Assembly: GCF_001687365.1 (NCBI RefSeq)
Contig: NZ_LGLV01000007.1
Span: 62,001 to 126,000, forward strand
Source: Pararhizobium polonicum
GTDB taxonomy: Bacteria > Pseudomonadota > Alphaproteobacteria > Rhizobiales > Rhizobiaceae
Reading direction: 5' to 3'
Length of the DNA stretch: 64,000 bases
The notes beneath the pieces are model-generated. The model was not told the DNA's origin. It did not search any database and worked only from the letters and a program-made list of their open reading frames with translations. The stretch's first letter is position 1, and every line of letters begins with the position of its first letter. Both the position numbers and the translations under genes were made by a program. Positions 50,379 to 59,647 of the stretch are shown piece by piece.

Positions 50379-51116
50379 ATGGGTGGACTTCTGGCCGGCA
50401 AGCGCGCGGTGATTACGGCTGCGGCGCAGGGAATCGGGCGCGCGGCGGCCGAAGCTTTCCAGCGGGAAGGCGCCATTGTGACGGCCACGGATATCAACGA
50501 GGACAAGCTTGCCGAGCTTTCCGCTCTCGGGATGAAGGTTGCCAAGCTCGACGTCATGAGTGCGGATGCCATCTCGGCCTTTGCCGCCGAGACCGGGACG
50601 ATCGACGTGCTGTTCAATTGCGCCGGCGTGGTGCACGGCGGAACGATCCTCGAAGCCAGCGAGCGGGACTATGATCTGGCCTTCGATCTCAACGTCAAGT
50701 CGATGTTCCGGCTGATCCGCGCCTTCCTGCCGGGCATGATCGCAAACGGCGGCGGCTCGATCATCAACATGTCGTCGGTCGCCGGCGTTCCCGCCGGTGT
50801 GCCCAACCGCTTTGCCTATTCGGCCAGCAAGGCGGCCGTCATCGGCCTCACCAAGTCGGTTGCCATCGATTTCATCAAGCAGGGTATCCGTTGCAACGCG
50901 ATCGCGCCCGGCACGGTCCAGTCGCCGTCGCTGGAGGAGCGGATGAGGGCGCAGGGCAATTACGAGGAGGCCCGCGCCGCCTTCATCGCCCGCCAGCCGA
51001 TGGGCCGTATCGGCCTGCCGGAGGAGATCGCAGCTCTTGCCGTCTATCTCGGCAGCGATGTTTCCAATTACACGACCGGTCATGTCCACGTCATCGATGG
51101 CGGCATGAGTCTGTGA
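50379..51116 (+). CDS. Short-chain dehydrogenase/reductase, DHRS6/KDF-dehydrogenase-like
   Basis: This 245-residue SDR has the nucleotide motif KRAVITAAAQGIGRAAAEAF near residue 8, ATDINEDKL (the Asp that favours NAD), the NCAGVVHGG pattern and the catalytic Ser-Tyr-Lys in INMSSVAGVPAGVPNRFAYSASKAAV. The C-terminus GHVHVIDGGMSL is standard. The TAAAQGIGRAAA start and the IRCNAIAPGTVQSPSLEERM stretch match proteins of the DHRS6 type and bacterial 2-keto-3-deoxy-L-fuconate dehydrogenases. It is likely part of the same sugar regulon, 125 nt after the transporter ATPase. Substrate not certain. Confidence 0.86.
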   Translation: MGGLLAGKRAVITAAAQGIGRAAAEAFQREGAIVTATDINEDKLAELSALGMKVAKLDVMSADAISAFAAETGTIDVLFNCAGVVHGGTILEASERDYDLAFDLNVKSMFRLIRAFLPGMIANGGGSIINMSSVAGVPAGVPNRFAYSASKAAVIGLTKSVAIDFIKQGIRCNAIAPGTVQSPSLEERMRAQGNYEEARAAFIARQPMGRIGLPEEIAALAVYLGSDVSNYTTGHVHVIDGGMSL

Positions 51117-51238
51117 TCTTCAGAAACGGCCGTATCTCACGGCGGCCGGTTTGATGGGTGGCAGAACCGGTCGACGCTATACACAGGCTGTTGCGCGCTA
51201 TAGTCTTTTCGGAATTGGAAAAGGCACGATCACACCGC

Positions 51239-51634
51239 ATGAGCCAGAAGAATACGACCGTTCTCACCCCCATCCTGAGGATTGATTTTCCCCACGCCGA
51301 GCGGCTCGGCCGGGGCAAGATCATGTTGCTCGAACATATCCAAGAAACCGGCTCGATCTCGGCGGCCGGCCGCGCCATGGACATGTCCTACCGGCGGGCC
51401 TGGCTGCTGGTCAGCGCATTGAACCGGATGTTTATGCAGGAAGCGGTCGAATCGCAGCGCGGCGGCAAGCAGGGTGGTGGAGCCGTTCTGACGCCTTTCG
51501 GCGAGGAACTGATCCGTCGGTTCAGGGCGATGGAGGAAAAGGCAGAGGCCGCGCTTGCGGCGGAGATGGCCTGGCTGGAGGAAAATCGCGATCCCAGTGC
51601 ACCACCGGTCAAAGATCCAGAGCCACGCTCTTGA
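51239..51634 (+). CDS. modE: ModE-type molybdate regulator, DNA-binding domain only
   Basis: This 131-residue protein matches the N-terminal winged-helix of Mod[47 protein letters not shown], read in two parts, then [35 protein letters not shown]. It lacks the C-terminal molybdate-binding MOP/TOBE repeats, so it cannot sense molybdate like E. coli ModE. Such short forms are common in alphaproteobacteria. ATG 51239 is chosen; longer in-frame starts read into the upstream gap. Its end overlaps the modC end by 26 bp, on the opposite strand. Confidence 0.88.
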   Translation: MSQKNTTVLTPILRIDFPHAERLGRGKIMLLEHIQETGSISAAGRAMDMSYRRAWLLVSALNRMFMQEAVESQRGGKQGGGAVLTPFGEELIRRFRAMEEKAEAALAAEMAWLEENRDPSAPPVKDPEPRS

Positions 51635-52676
51635 TAATGGCATGAACCGGCTTGCCGATATGCAGCTTGAGCATGTCGCGCGACAGGACCGTTATACGCG
51701 AAACGATCGTCACGCCGCCGCAGTCGAGCCGGATATCCACCATCCCCTGCGCGGCGTCACCGATTTCAACGATCGTCGCGGGGAGAATATTGAGCGCGCT
51801 CAGGCCCTCCGGCTTGCTGGTTGCCAGCATGACGTCACGGGCCGCGATCTGGAGGCGAACTGTTTTTCCGGTAGCGGCCTCCAGATGCGGCACGCGAATC
51901 TCGGCGCTGCCGGCGCGGATGATGGTGATCTGATGTTCGGTGTCCGTTGCCCCGACAACACCATCGATCACGGCACCGGCCTCGCGGCGGCTGACGGCCG
52001 ATGAGGGCTGGCTGAGAATGGCCGCCGCGTCCCCGGAGGCGCTGATACGGCCATTTTCCAGAATGATGACCTTGTTGGCCAGCCGCGCCACCTCGCTGAC
52101 CGAATGGCTGACATAGACGATCGGGATTTCCATTTCATCGCGCAGCCGCTCCAGATAGGGCAGGATTTCCGCCTTGCGCTCCTCATCGAGGGCTGCCAGC
52201 GGTTCGTCCATCAAAAGCAGGCGCGGACTGGACAGCAGCGCCCGGCCGATGGCGATGCGCTGTTTTTCGCCGCCGGAGAGATTGACCGGTGCGCGGTCAA
52301 ACAGCGCTCCAACGCCGAGCATATCGACGATGCGGTTGAAACCCGGCCCGTCATTGCGGCCTTGCGCAAACCAGCGCCCATAGGTCAGGTTCTGCCGCAC
52401 GCTCAGATGCGGAAAAAGACGCGCTTCCTGGAAGACATAGCCGAAGCGGCGTTTGTGCGGCGGGGTAAAGATGCGGTTCTCGGCATCGGCCAGGACATCG
52501 CCGTTGAAGACGATCCGCCCGCTATCGGGCCGCAGCAGTCCGGCAATGATGTTGATCAGCGAGGTTTTTCCCGAGCCGGAGCGGCCGAACAGCGCGGTGA
52601 CGCCCCGGTCAGAGGAAAATGTTGCTTCGACGGAGAATGCACCAAGCCGGTGCCGGGTTTCGACGACAAGGCTCAT
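51609..52676 (-). CDS. modC: Molybdate ABC transporter ATP-binding protein
   Basis: This 355-residue ATPase has Walker [10 protein letters not shown], the Q-loop [15 protein letters not shown], signature [17 protein letters not shown], Walker [16 protein letters not shown] and YVSHSVSEV, followed by a C-terminal MOP/TOBE domain ([34 protein letters not shown]) that binds molybdate in this family. It is coupled to modB by a 4-nt overlap and is the last gene of modABC. The MOP domain may serve as the molybdate sensor that the short ModE lacks. Confidence 0.94.
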   Translation of the reverse strand: MSLVVETRHRLGAFSVEATFSSDRGVTALFGRSGSGKTSLINIIAGLLRPDSGRIVFNGDVLADAENRIFTPPHKRRFGYVFQEARLFPHLSVRQNLTYGRWFAQGRNDGPGFNRIVDMLGVGALFDRAPVNLSGGEKQRIAIGRALLSSPRLLLMDEPLAALDEERKAEILPYLERLRDEMEIPIVYVSHSVSEVARLANKVIILENGRISASGDAAAILSQPSSAVSRREAGAVIDGVVGATDTEHQITIIRAGSAEIRVPHLEAATGKTVRLQIAARDVMLATSKPEGLSALNILPATIVEIGDAAQGMVDIRLDCGGVTIVSRITVLSRDMLKLHIGKPVHAIIKSVALDL

Positions 52677-53374
52677 TTCGCGTCCACCTTTTTGGCCGCG
52701 AGATTGGCCAGTATTTCCGATACCATCAGGGCTGCCATGGAAATGACGATGGAGATGAGGGTCAGGCGAAGTGCCCCCGCATCGCCGCCGGGCACCTGGG
52801 TGAAGCTGTAGATTGCTGCCGACAGCGTCTGGGTCTCGCCGGGGATGTTGGAGACGAAGGTGATCGTCGCGCCGAACTCGCCCATCGCCTTGGCGAAGGC
52901 GAGGATCATGCCGGCGATGATACCGGGCAGGACGAGGGGCAGCGTTACGGTCAGGAAAACCCAGACAGGCCCGGCGCCGAGCGTTGCCGCCGCCTGTTCA
53001 AGCTTGCGGTCGACCGCCTCGATCGACAGGCGGATGCTGCGCACCATCAGCGGAAAGGCCATGACGGCACAGGCCAGGGCCGCGCCGGTCCAGCGGAAGG
53101 AAAAGACAAGGCCGGTATATTCGGCGAGAAAGGCGCCGATCGGCCCGCGTTTCCCAAAGAGGATCAGGAGGAGAAAACCGGTGACGACCGGCGGCAGAAC
53201 CAGGGGAAGGTGAACGACGCCGTTGAGGATGGATTTCCCCCAGAACCGCCCCCGCGCCAGAACCATGGCGATGGCGATGGCGAAAGGCAGGCTTGCCAGC
53301 ATGGCAACCAGCGATACGCGCAGGCTGAGGCGGATGGCCGTCCATTCCGCATCGCTCAAAACTAGCCAGTCCAA
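52673..53374 (-). CDS. modB: Molybdate ABC transporter permease
   Basis: This 233-residue inner-membrane protein has about five hydrophobic segments and the ModB signature: [25 protein letters not shown] near residue 60, [34 protein letters not shown] near residue 135 (the EAA loop) and [29 protein letters not shown]. It moves molybdate from ModA into the cytoplasm. It lies 72 nt after modA and overlaps modC by 4 nt. Confidence 0.95.
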   Translation of the reverse strand: MDWLVLSDAEWTAIRLSLRVSLVAMLASLPFAIAIAMVLARGRFWGKSILNGVVHLPLVLPPVVTGFLLLILFGKRGPIGAFLAEYTGLVFSFRWTGAALACAVMAFPLMVRSIRLSIEAVDRKLEQAAATLGAGPVWVFLTVTLPLVLPGIIAGMILAFAKAMGEFGATITFVSNIPGETQTLSAAIYSFTQVPGGDAGALRLTLISIVISMAALMVSEILANLAAKKVDAK

Positions 53375-53446
53375 ATGTTTCTGCTCCGTCCTTGACGGTC
53401 AGACGATATGCGCTCCATCCGCCAGCGGATAGAGCGCATCCGATGC

Positions 53447-54241
53447 TTATTTCAGGATGGTGAAACCCTGCGCTTCGAAGAGGGGCGCGACCTTGGGCGA
53501 CTTGACGAAATCGACGTAGGCGGCGGCGTCCGGGTTCTTGCTGTCGGCCGTGATGGCGATTGGATAGACGATCGGCGGATGGCTGTCTTCCGGGAAGGTG
53601 CCGGCGACCGTCACGTCCTTGTCGGCGGCGGCGTCCGTCTGGTAGACGATGCCGTAGGGCGCTTCGCCCTTGGAGACCAGCAGAAGAGCGGCGCGGACAT
53701 TCTCGGTGCCAGCGACGTTGCTTTCGACGGACGACCAGACGCCGAGCTTTTCGAGAGCGGCTTTGCCGTATTTGCCGGCCGGAACGGAATCGACGGCGCC
53801 CATGGCGAGCTTTTCGTCGCCGAGCAGGCCCTTCAGGTCGAAGCCCTGCTTGATATCGACCGGGGCGGCATCCGCCTTGCCGGTTACCAGCACGATGCGG
53901 TTGCCGAGCAGGTTGTCGCGTGTCTCATCCTTGATGAGTTTCTTTTCCTCGACGTAATCCATCCAGGCCAGATCGGCGGAGATGAAGACATCGGCCGGTG
54001 CACCGGATTCGATCTGTTTGGCGAGGGCTGAACTTGCGGCGTAGGAGACGCTGGTTTCCTTGCCGGTTTCCTTTAGCCATTCGGCGTCGACGGCATCGAG
54101 CGCGTTCTTCAGGCTGGCGGCGGCAAAGACGGTGACCTTTTCGGCGGCCGCAGCTGGCTGGGCCAGCGGCATTGTGCCAATCCAGAGAGCGGCAACGGTT
54201 GCCCCGAGAAATTTCAGCAAGGTGCGGCGTTCGGTATGCAT
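53447..54241 (-). CDS. modA: Molybdate ABC transporter substrate-binding protein
   Basis: This protein of about 264 residues has a signal sequence with a twin-arginine-like start (MHTERRTLLKFLGATVAALW) and cleavage near AAAAEKV. The mature part reads VTVFAAASLKNALDAVDAEWLKETG, SYAASSALAKQIESGAPADVFISADLAWMDYV, LGNRIVLVTG and GEAPYGIVYQTDA, diagnostic of ModA. It binds molybdate in the periplasm. The start at 54241 follows a GGGGGAT site; an in-frame ATG at 54253 would add four residues. A ModE-like inverted repeat stands 35 nt upstream. Confidence 0.94.
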   Translation of the reverse strand: MHTERRTLLKFLGATVAALWIGTMPLAQPAAAAEKVTVFAAASLKNALDAVDAEWLKETGKETSVSYAASSALAKQIESGAPADVFISADLAWMDYVEEKKLIKDETRDNLLGNRIVLVTGKADAAPVDIKQGFDLKGLLGDEKLAMGAVDSVPAGKYGKAALEKLGVWSSVESNVAGTENVRAALLLVSKGEAPYGIVYQTDAAADKDVTVAGTFPEDSHPPIVYPIAITADSKNPDAAAYVDFVKSPKVAPLFEAQGFTILK

Positions 54242-54275
54242 GCGATCCCCCATTGGTTTCGAGATATATGTTTAG

Positions 54276-54310
54276 ATATAACGGTATATCCGGAATGGCT
54301 AGCGTTATAT
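54276..54310. promoter_or_regulatory. ModE-type operator upstream of modA
   Basis: ATATAACG (54276-54283) and CGTTATAT (54303-54310) are perfect 8-bp inverted repeats 19 bp apart. The GCGTTATATTG arm matches the half-site known from the E. coli modA operator. It lies in the modA-ung divergent gap, 35 nt from the modA start, where the molybdate-bound repressor would act. The short ModE at 51239 is the local candidate. Confidence 0.78.
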
Positions 54311-54430
54311 TGATCAAAATATATTGAAACTCCTTGGTGCATGTGCCGGGATTGGCGCTTGCCATCGATACGTTCGAGGTTAAATTCTGCTGTTCCGAAG
54401 GACGGGCAAACGGAAGGGCCGCGCAACGCC

Positions 54431-55132
54431 ATGGAATCGAATGTGAAGATCGAGGAAAGCTGGAAAGCAGCTTTGGCCGCAGAATTTTCCAGCCCTTACA
54501 TGGCCGATCTCAAGAGGTTCCTGGTCGAGGAGAAGAGCAACGGCAAGCAGATTTTTCCCAAAGGGCCCGAGTATTTCCGCGCCCTGGATCTGACGCCGCT
54601 CGACAAGGTGCGTGTCGTCATCCTCGGACAGGATCCCTATCACGGCGAGGGGCAGGCGCATGGCTTGTCCTTCAGCGTCAAACCCGGCGTGCGCTCGCCG
54701 CCGTCGCTGGTCAATATCTACAAGGAATTGCAGAGCGATCTGGGCATTGCGCCGGCCCGTCACGGTTTTCTCGAACACTGGGCGCGGCAGGGGGTACTTT
54801 TGCTCAACAGCGTGCTGACGGTCGAACGCGCCATGGCAGCGTCGCATCAGGGCAAAGGCTGGGAGAAGTTCACCGACGCGATCATTCGTGCGGTCAACGA
54901 ACAGGAACATCCCGTCGTGTTCATTCTCTGGGGATCCTACGCGCAGAAGAAGGCTGCGTTCGTCGATCAGAGCCGCCACCTCGTTATCCGGTCGCCGCAT
55001 CCGTCGCCGCTGTCGGCACATAACGGCTTCTTCGGCAGCAAGCCCTTCTCCAAGGCCAACGACTTTCTGGTGTCGAAAGAACTGAAACCCATTGATTGGG
55101 CGTTGCCTGTCAACCCGGAAATACAGGTTTAA
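54431..55132 (+). CDS. ung: Uracil-DNA glycosylase
   Basis: This 233-residue enzyme cuts uracil out of DNA to start base-excision repair. It has the family 1 motifs: water-activating [18 protein letters not shown] near residue 68, [23 protein letters not shown] and the DNA-intercalation loop [13 protein letters not shown] with catalytic His. Length equals the E. coli enzyme. ATG 54431 ([11 protein letters not shown]) is the family start; an earlier in-frame start crosses the mod promoter region. It is a housekeeping gene with no link to its neighbours, and its end overlaps the next gene's end by 4 nt in opposite direction. Confidence 0.96.
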   Translation: MESNVKIEESWKAALAAEFSSPYMADLKRFLVEEKSNGKQIFPKGPEYFRALDLTPLDKVRVVILGQDPYHGEGQAHGLSFSVKPGVRSPPSLVNIYKELQSDLGIAPARHGFLEHWARQGVLLLNSVLTVERAMAASHQGKGWEKFTDAIIRAVNEQEHPVVFILWGSYAQKKAAFVDQSRHLVIRSPHPSPLSAHNGFFGSKPFSKANDFLVSKELKPIDWALPVNPEIQV

Positions 55133-56049
55133 GTCAGGGTCTGGGAGGATGGCGGTCCGGGCTGTCTGGCATTGCGCCGGGCAACGACGCTTTCGCGCCA
55201 GACGGTGAAGATCCCGGCGCCGACGACGATCACCGAGCCGGCGATCATGTTGAGATTCAATGTCTCGCCAAAAATAGAAACACCGAGGATCGAGGCGAAG
55301 ACCAGCTGGAGATAGGTCAGCGGTTGAACCTCGGCGGCGTCGAGCAGTTCGTAGGCCTTGATCAGGAAAAAGTGACTGGATGTTCCGGTGATGCAGAGCA
55401 TCAGCATCCATGCCCAGTCCTGCGGCGCGAGCGTTGTCCAGTAGAACGGGCCAATGACGGTGATCGCCACCGCACCGGCGACACCGGTGTAGAAAAAGCT
55501 GGTGATCGAACTGTCGTCCCGGCTGACCAGCCGCGTCGTGATGACATAGATCGCAAAGATCAGGGCTGACGAGAGCGGGATCAGGAACTTGATGTCGAAG
55601 GCGCTGTTGTCCGGTTTCAGGATCAGCAGCACGCCGAGCAATCCGATGATGATCGCCGTCCACCGCCGCCAGCCGACACGTTCCCCCAGCAGGGGCATTG
55701 ATAGAAGTGCGACGAAAAGCGGCCCGGAGGAGAAGATCGCCTGTGAATGGGCAAGGCCGACCGTCGAGAAGGAGATGATGACGATGACGATCTGCACCAC
55801 GAGCAGAATGCCGCGCAGAATCTGAAGCACCGGCCTCCTGGTTTTCGCCGTGACGGCCAGGCCGCCACGCGACCGCGCAGCCAGCGTGATCGCGAAGGCG
55901 GCAAAGGCCCAGTAGCGGATCATGGTGATGAAAGCCGGCGGATAAAGGCCGCCAAGATGCTTTGAGATTGCGTCCTGTATCGAGAAAATCACGAGGGCAA
56001 GCAGGACGAAGATGTAGCCGGTTCGCTTCGAGGTCATGGGGACGGACAT
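55129..56049 (-). CDS. EamA/DMT-superfamily permease
   Basis: This 306-residue inner-membrane protein has ten predicted segments in two EamA repeats: [26 protein letters not shown] and [37 protein letters not shown] in the first half, and [38 protein letters not shown] in the second. Members export or import amino acids, nucleotides and drugs; no ligand can be read. It is convergent with ung. The 121 nt up to the secretion-adaptor gene show no strong site. Confidence 0.9.
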   Translation of the reverse strand: MSVPMTSKRTGYIFVLLALVIFSIQDAISKHLGGLYPPAFITMIRYWAFAAFAITLAARSRGGLAVTAKTRRPVLQILRGILLVVQIVIVIISFSTVGLAHSQAIFSSGPLFVALLSMPLLGERVGWRRWTAIIIGLLGVLLILKPDNSAFDIKFLIPLSSALIFAIYVITTRLVSRDDSSITSFFYTGVAGAVAITVIGPFYWTTLAPQDWAWMLMLCITGTSSHFFLIKAYELLDAAEVQPLTYLQLVFASILGVSIFGETLNLNMIAGSVIVVGAGIFTVWRESVVARRNARQPGPPSSQTLT

Positions 56050-56170
56050 ATACTCGTGGAGCGTTGAGCCGCCATGGGATTTTTGCGGCGCGGCACTGTT
56101 TGTTTCAGACCGGCGCTTTCCGGCAACACGCCCGGCGCTCAGGTGCCGCGCGTGTTGTTTCTGCTTCTGA

Positions 56171-57487
56171 TCAATCCTCGCGGAACGTATGCTGGATCTG
56201 TTCCGTCAGCGGCTTTGCGAGATAGGAAAGCACGGTGCGATCGGCGATCTTGATGAAGACTTCCGCCGGCATGCCGGGATAAAGCGCCAGCCCCTTCAGG
56301 CCCGCAAGACTTGCCGGCTTCGGTTTGATGCGCAGCGGATAATAGGTCATGCCGGTACGCTGGTCGGTGACAATGTCGGGAGCGATGGTCACCACCTCAG
56401 CCTCGACGATCGGGGTGGTGCGCTGGTTGAAGGCACTGAAGCGGACTTCCACCGGCTGGCCGAGGCGGATCTGGTCGATGTCATGCGTGGCGATCTTTGC
56501 CTCGACGGTCAGGCTGTCGGCTCCCGGGACGACGAGCATCAGCACTTCGCCGGGATTGATGACGCCGTTCACCGTATGCACGGCCAGCTGATAGATCCGG
56601 CCGTCCAGCGGCGCGCGAATGTCGATGCGCTTGAGCTGGTCGATGGCGGCGATGCGGCGGTCTTCGTATTCGGCGATCTTGCCTTCGACATCGGTCAGCT
56701 CCTTGGCGTTCTCGGTGCGGCGGTCCTCGTCGAGCTGCAGGATCTGCAGATCGATTTCACTCGACTTGCCCGCAGCCTGGGCGCGAGCAGCAATGCGCGC
56801 GCCGCGGTCGCCTTCAAGCTGGGCGCGGTCGCGCTTCAGCTCGGTCAGCCGCTGCATGGAAACCAGGCCCTGGCCGTAGAGCTTGTCGAGACCGGTGAGT
56901 TCTTCACCGATCAGTTTCAGCGCATCCGCGATGGCATCCAGCTGAACCGTCAGGCCCTTGGTCTCGTCGGCAAGCTGGTCCTTGCGTGACGCGAGCTGGC
57001 TCTTCATACCGACGAGTGCGCTCTTGCGGCTGATGAACAGCTTGCGCTCGCTCTGTTCGAGAACGGAGGCGGGCGTGCTCGATGTCAGTTCTTCCAGATT
57101 TTCCGGGATCTTGAAATCGTCGGATCCGATTTGTTCGGCGAGAAGGCGCGCGCGCCGGGCATAGAGCTGGGCAAGCGTGTTCTGCACGATCGAAAGATTG
57201 GCGCGGACCGTCGTGCCGTCAAGCTTGATCAGAATCTGGCCGGCCGTGACGCTGTCGCCTTCCTTCACCAGAACCTCGCCGACGATGCCGCCGGTCAGGT
57301 GCTGGATCTTCTTGACGTTGTTCTCGACCACGACGGTGCCGCCGGCGACGATGGCGCTCGACAGTTCGGTCGTGGTCGCCCAGCCGCCGACGCCGGCGAC
57401 GAGCGCGACTGCAAGGACCGATACGGCGGTTATATGCCGGCCAAGCGAACGATGCGCGCTGGCGGGATTGGCTTGGTTATCGGTCAC
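56171..57487 (-). CDS. prsE: Type I secretion membrane fusion protein, HlyD family (PrsE-like)
   Basis: This 438-residue adaptor has a single N-terminal membrane segment (ITAVSVLAVALVAGVGGWATT), a lipoyl-like region (NNVKKIQHLTGGIVGEVLVKEGDSVTAGQILIKLDG), a long coiled coil at about residues 90-270 and a C-terminal beta-barrel (IRAPLDGRIYQLAVHTVNG, GMPAEVFI). It links the inner-membrane ABC exporter to an outer-membrane TolC-type channel. In rhizobia the PrsD-PrsE pair exports glycanases and adhesins without signal peptides; the gene symbol is assigned by that likeness. It overlaps the ATPase gene by 4 nt. Confidence 0.87.
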   Translation of the reverse strand: MTDNQANPASAHRSLGRHITAVSVLAVALVAGVGGWATTTELSSAIVAGGTVVVENNVKKIQHLTGGIVGEVLVKEGDSVTAGQILIKLDGTTVRANLSIVQNTLAQLYARRARLLAEQIGSDDFKIPENLEELTSSTPASVLEQSERKLFISRKSALVGMKSQLASRKDQLADETKGLTVQLDAIADALKLIGEELTGLDKLYGQGLVSMQRLTELKRDRAQLEGDRGARIAARAQAAGKSSEIDLQILQLDEDRRTENAKELTDVEGKIAEYEDRRIAAIDQLKRIDIRAPLDGRIYQLAVHTVNGVINPGEVLMLVVPGADSLTVEAKIATHDIDQIRLGQPVEVRFSAFNQRTTPIVEAEVVTIAPDIVTDQRTGMTYYPLRIKPKPASLAGLKGLALYPGMPAEVFIKIADRTVLSYLAKPLTEQIQHTFRED

Positions 57488-59253
57488 GATGCGGACTCCT
57501 GTCCTTCACCCACGACTTTCAGCGAGGCGGGGCTTGCGATCTGCGGTTGGCGGTTTTCCTTGCGCAGGATCTGGGCCAGCACCTCGTCCTTCGGTCCGAA
57601 GGCCTGCATCCGCCCGTCGTTCATCATCAGCACCATATCGGCGGCGGCAAGTGCGCTTGGCCGGTGGGCGATAACGATGACGATACCGCCGCGCGCCCGC
57701 ACGCTCATGATCGCCTCGCTCAGCGCCTGTTCGCCTTCGGCGTCGAGATTGGAGTTCGGCTCGTCGAGGACCACGAGGAAAGGTTCACCGAACAGGGCGC
57801 GAGCGAGAGCCACGCGCTGGCGCTGGCCGGCCGAAAGGGCAGCTCCGCCTTCACCGATCTCGGTTTCATAGCCATTCGGCAGCTTCAGGATGAGATCGTG
57901 GACACGCGCTGCCCGGGCAGCCGAAACGATGGCGTCCGACGGCGCATTCTCGGTGAAGCGCGCGATGTTCTGGGCGACGGTGCCGGCGAACAGTTCGACG
58001 TCCTGCGGCAGGTAGCCGATGCTGCGGCCGAGCCTGTCGCTATCCCACTGGTCGAGCGCTGCTCCATCAAGGCGAACCGAGCCGCGAAATGCCGGCCAGA
58101 TGCCGATCAGGGCGCGTGCCAGGGAGGACTTGCCGGATGCGCTGGGCCCGATGACGCCAAGCGCGCTGCCGGCCTTCACGGTGAAATTGACGTCTGCGAA
58201 GGTCAGGCGCTGCGCGCCGGGAGGGCCGCCGGCAAGGCTTTCCGCGCTCAGCTTTTCCCTGGGCACGGGCAGTTCCAGGGGAGGCTCGCGTTCCGGCAGA
58301 GCCTTAAGCAGCTCCTTCAGACGCTGCCAGCTCTGGCGGCAGGCAACGTAGCCGCGCCAGTTGCCGATCGCCAGTTCCACCGGCGCAAGCGCACGGGCGG
58401 TCAGGATCGAGCCGGCGATGATGATGCCCGGCGATGCCAGCCCCTCGATGACGAGGACCGCGCCGGTTGCCAGAACGGCGGATTGCAGCGCCATGCGGAA
58501 CACCTTGGACAGGGCACCGTAACCGTTGCCGACGTCGGATGTCTCGCGGTTCTGGTCCCGGTAATGGTTGTTGCGCAAGTCCCAGAGCTGCGACATCCGC
58601 CCCATCATGCCCATGGCCTGCATGACTTCGGCATTGCGCTGCGAGGCCTGCGCGAAGGCATTGCGATGGTTGCCCGCTTCGGATGCCTTTTTCGACGGGC
58701 CTTGCGTGCCGCGATTGGTCAGGAAGGTGAGGGCGATGAGGATGATCGAACCGACGATCGCGACGATGCCGATCATCGGATGAAACAGGAAGCAGATGCC
58801 GATATAGAACGGAAGCCAGGGCAGATCGAAGAAGGCGGCCGGACCGGTGCCGGAAAGGAACGAGCGAACCTGGTCGAAATCACGCAGCGCCTGCAGGCCG
58901 TCGCCCTGGGTGCGCAGTTTCAGCGGGGCCTGGACCACGGCGCGATAGATGCGCCCGCTCATCGCTTCGTCGAGAGCTCCGGCAATGCGCACGAGCATGC
59001 GGCCGCGCACCATCTCGAAGGCACCCTGAAAGGCATACAGCAGCAGTGCCAGCAGGCAGAGCGCGATCAGCGTCGGAATGCTTCTGCTCGGCAGCACCCG
59101 GTCATACACTTCCAGCATGAAGAAGGAGCCGGTCAGATAGAGAATGTTGACAAGCGCACTGGCAACAAAAATGCCGATGAAGCCTGCCTTGCAGTTCCAA
59201 AGGGCTTCGCCCGGATCGGACGCGTTCGCTTTGCTTTTCGAATGGTTCGTCAC
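57484..59253 (-). CDS. prsD: Type I secretion ABC transporter permease/ATPase (PrsD-like)
   Basis: This 589-residue protein joins a transmembrane domain with segments near residues 25-50 and 60-80 (MLEVYDRVLPSRSIPTLIALCLLALLLYAF, in parts) to an ATPase with Walker A GPSASGKSS near residue 375, LPQDVELFAGTVAQNIARF, signature LSAGQRQRVALARALF and Walker B FLVVLDEPNSNLDAEGE. It lacks an N-terminal peptidase domain, as expected of the PrtD/PrsD class, and exports C-terminally tagged proteins. The partner adaptor overlaps by 4 nt. No secreted substrate gene is adjacent. Confidence 0.88.
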   Translation of the reverse strand: MTNHSKSKANASDPGEALWNCKAGFIGIFVASALVNILYLTGSFFMLEVYDRVLPSRSIPTLIALCLLALLLYAFQGAFEMVRGRMLVRIAGALDEAMSGRIYRAVVQAPLKLRTQGDGLQALRDFDQVRSFLSGTGPAAFFDLPWLPFYIGICFLFHPMIGIVAIVGSIILIALTFLTNRGTQGPSKKASEAGNHRNAFAQASQRNAEVMQAMGMMGRMSQLWDLRNNHYRDQNRETSDVGNGYGALSKVFRMALQSAVLATGAVLVIEGLASPGIIIAGSILTARALAPVELAIGNWRGYVACRQSWQRLKELLKALPEREPPLELPVPREKLSAESLAGGPPGAQRLTFADVNFTVKAGSALGVIGPSASGKSSLARALIGIWPAFRGSVRLDGAALDQWDSDRLGRSIGYLPQDVELFAGTVAQNIARFTENAPSDAIVSAARAARVHDLILKLPNGYETEIGEGGAALSAGQRQRVALARALFGEPFLVVLDEPNSNLDAEGEQALSEAIMSVRARGGIVIVIAHRPSALAAADMVLMMNDGRMQAFGPKDEVLAQILRKENRQPQIASPASLKVVGEGQESAS

Positions 59254-59647
59254 TGTAGAAGCCCTCGCGAGACGGTTATCGTCTCAAATGGAATGCACAA
59301 TGTGGCATAATTTCTCTAAATCCGCATGACTTGGGGTTCTGTCACCTGGGGAACATGCTTTTGCGCCACTGTTTCCAGTTTCTGCGCTCTATAAATAAAT
59401 GTAACAATTTCATATTGGAATAGACGGAGTATTGCCATGGTTTCCTCTCCGTTTCTTGTAAATATTTGCCATGGCTAATCGAAGGCTTTGCCTGCGCGGT
59501 CCATGGCGGATGCGTATAGAGCTGGCGTGAAGGTGTGTTGTGCCATTCATTCGCGACAAGACGGACATTTTCGAGGCCTGACGCGGCTTGCATCCGTCTG
59601 ACCGATCGGCCAAAGACGCAAGGGTGCAGTATGGCTGGGGCTTGGAC
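59254..59647. other. 394-bp divergent gap between prsD and cobF
   Basis: No credible gene is seen here. The region carries the AT-rich stretch ATAAATAAATGTAACAATTT near 59391-59410, fit for a promoter of either side, and the string GCCACTG at 59365-59371. That string occurs in cobalamin riboswitches, but no B12-box (AGCCAGGAGACCTGCC-like) follows. No convincing intrinsic terminator or operator is visible. Confidence 0.5.

Noticed and set aside
57547-59310. 587-codon open frame on the plus strand
   Set aside because: It covers the antisense of the PrsD-like exporter, which has complete ABC motifs. It is rich in His, Asp and Gln without a domain pattern.
59365-59371. GCCACTG string suggesting a cobalamin riboswitch upstream of cobF
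   Set aside because: No B12-box or supporting helices follow within the next 280 nt, so the short match is taken as chance.
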